DNA of 5,739 bases from Deltaproteobacteria bacterium (lineage in GTDB: Bacteria; Desulfobacterota; Desulfarculia; Adiutricales; Adiutricaceae): positions 1 through 5,739 of the forward strand of contig JAIRZX010000392.1 of assembly GCA_031267005.1 (NCBI GenBank), given 5' to 3'. The number at the start of each line of letters is the position of its first letter. Position 1 is the first letter of the stretch. Under the pieces are notes generated by a model, which was given only the letters and a program-made list of their open reading frames with translations, had not been told where the DNA came from and ran no database searches. Position numbers and translations under genes: made by a program. Of this stretch, positions 5,614 through 5,739 are shown piece after piece.

Positions 5614-5643
5614 AATATACACTAAAATGCGAGGACGCTGCAA
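5614..5643 (-). promoter_or_regulatory. Candidate sigma70-type promoter for the epimerase gene
   Basis: The only strongly AT-rich patch in the region gives, on the minus strand, a -10-like TATATT (5619-5614, 5 of 6 matches to TATAAT). A -35-like TTGCAG (5643-5638, 3 of 6 matches) lies 18 bp before it. Transcription would begin near 5607 and leave a leader of roughly 180 nt before the GTG. The position and the contrast in base composition support it; the weak -35 box does not. Confidence 0.35.
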
Positions 5644-5675
5644 AATGCCGGTGGTTCGGGAGGTCTCGGAATACA

Positions 5676-5739
5676 GGGATGCGCCGGGGAGGCCGGGACT
5701 GGGGGGGAATGGCGCGGGATGCGGCGGGGTGGCCGGGAC
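5676..5739. repeat. 40-bp repeat, at least two copies, running off the right edge
   Basis: The 24-bp segment at 5676-5699 (starting GGGATGCG, ending GGCCGGGAC) recurs at 5716-5739 with only two mismatches, at an offset of 40 bp. The window ends inside the second copy, so the number of units is unknown. It is a different sequence and period from the other arrays in the window. Confidence 0.75.

Noticed and set aside
5623..5628. Plus-strand TAAAAT as a divergent promoter -10 box
   Set aside because: There is no plausible -35 box about 17 bp upstream and no plus-strand gene follows within the window.

Overview
The window is very GC-rich bacterial DNA (about two thirds G+C by eye). It carries four genes, all on the minus strand, so the biological order runs from right to left. 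Three of the four start with GTG, and the last three overlap tightly. I cannot assign a genus. The gene types, the GTG starts and the base composition would fit a high-GC proteobacterium or a desulfobacterial-type lineage, but that is only an inference.

Layout in transcription order. The right edge (5676-5739) holds the start of a 40-bp repeat. It is followed by a leader with an AT-rich candidate promoter and several hairpins (5424-5643), then a GTG-started NAD-dependent sugar epimerase/dehydratase (4428-5423). A 763-bp stretch without a convincing gene follows (3665-4427), filled with degenerate G-rich minisatellites. After it come a DegT/DnrJ/EryC1-type PLP sugar aminotransferase (2375-3664), a class I SAM methyltransferase with a repeat-derived Pro/Ala/Gly insert (1404-2378), and a second, CxxC/CxxC zinc-ribbon SAM methyltransferase (376-1419). 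The left edge (1-375) is a 32-bp tandem repeat array that decays toward the last gene.

Together the genes look like part of a nucleotide-sugar tailoring cassette for O-antigen, capsule, exopolysaccharide or glycan decoration. The SDR enzyme would epimerise, dehydrate or reduce an NDP-sugar, the aminotransferase would aminate a keto-sugar, and the two methyltransferases would methylate the sugar or glycan. No glycosyltransferase, transporter or polymerase is visible, so the final product cannot be named. The aminotransferase and methyltransferase 1 share a 4-nt GTGA overlap, and the two methyltransferases overlap by 16 nt, which points to translational coupling.

The most unusual property is the density of short tandem repeats of different periods (32, 27, 18/11, 81/16 and 40 bp). 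They occupy every long gap and also sit inside one enzyme gene, where the period is a multiple of three and the frame is kept. I see no CRISPR array, insertion sequence, tRNA or rRNA, and no clear sign of a defence or other new molecular system.
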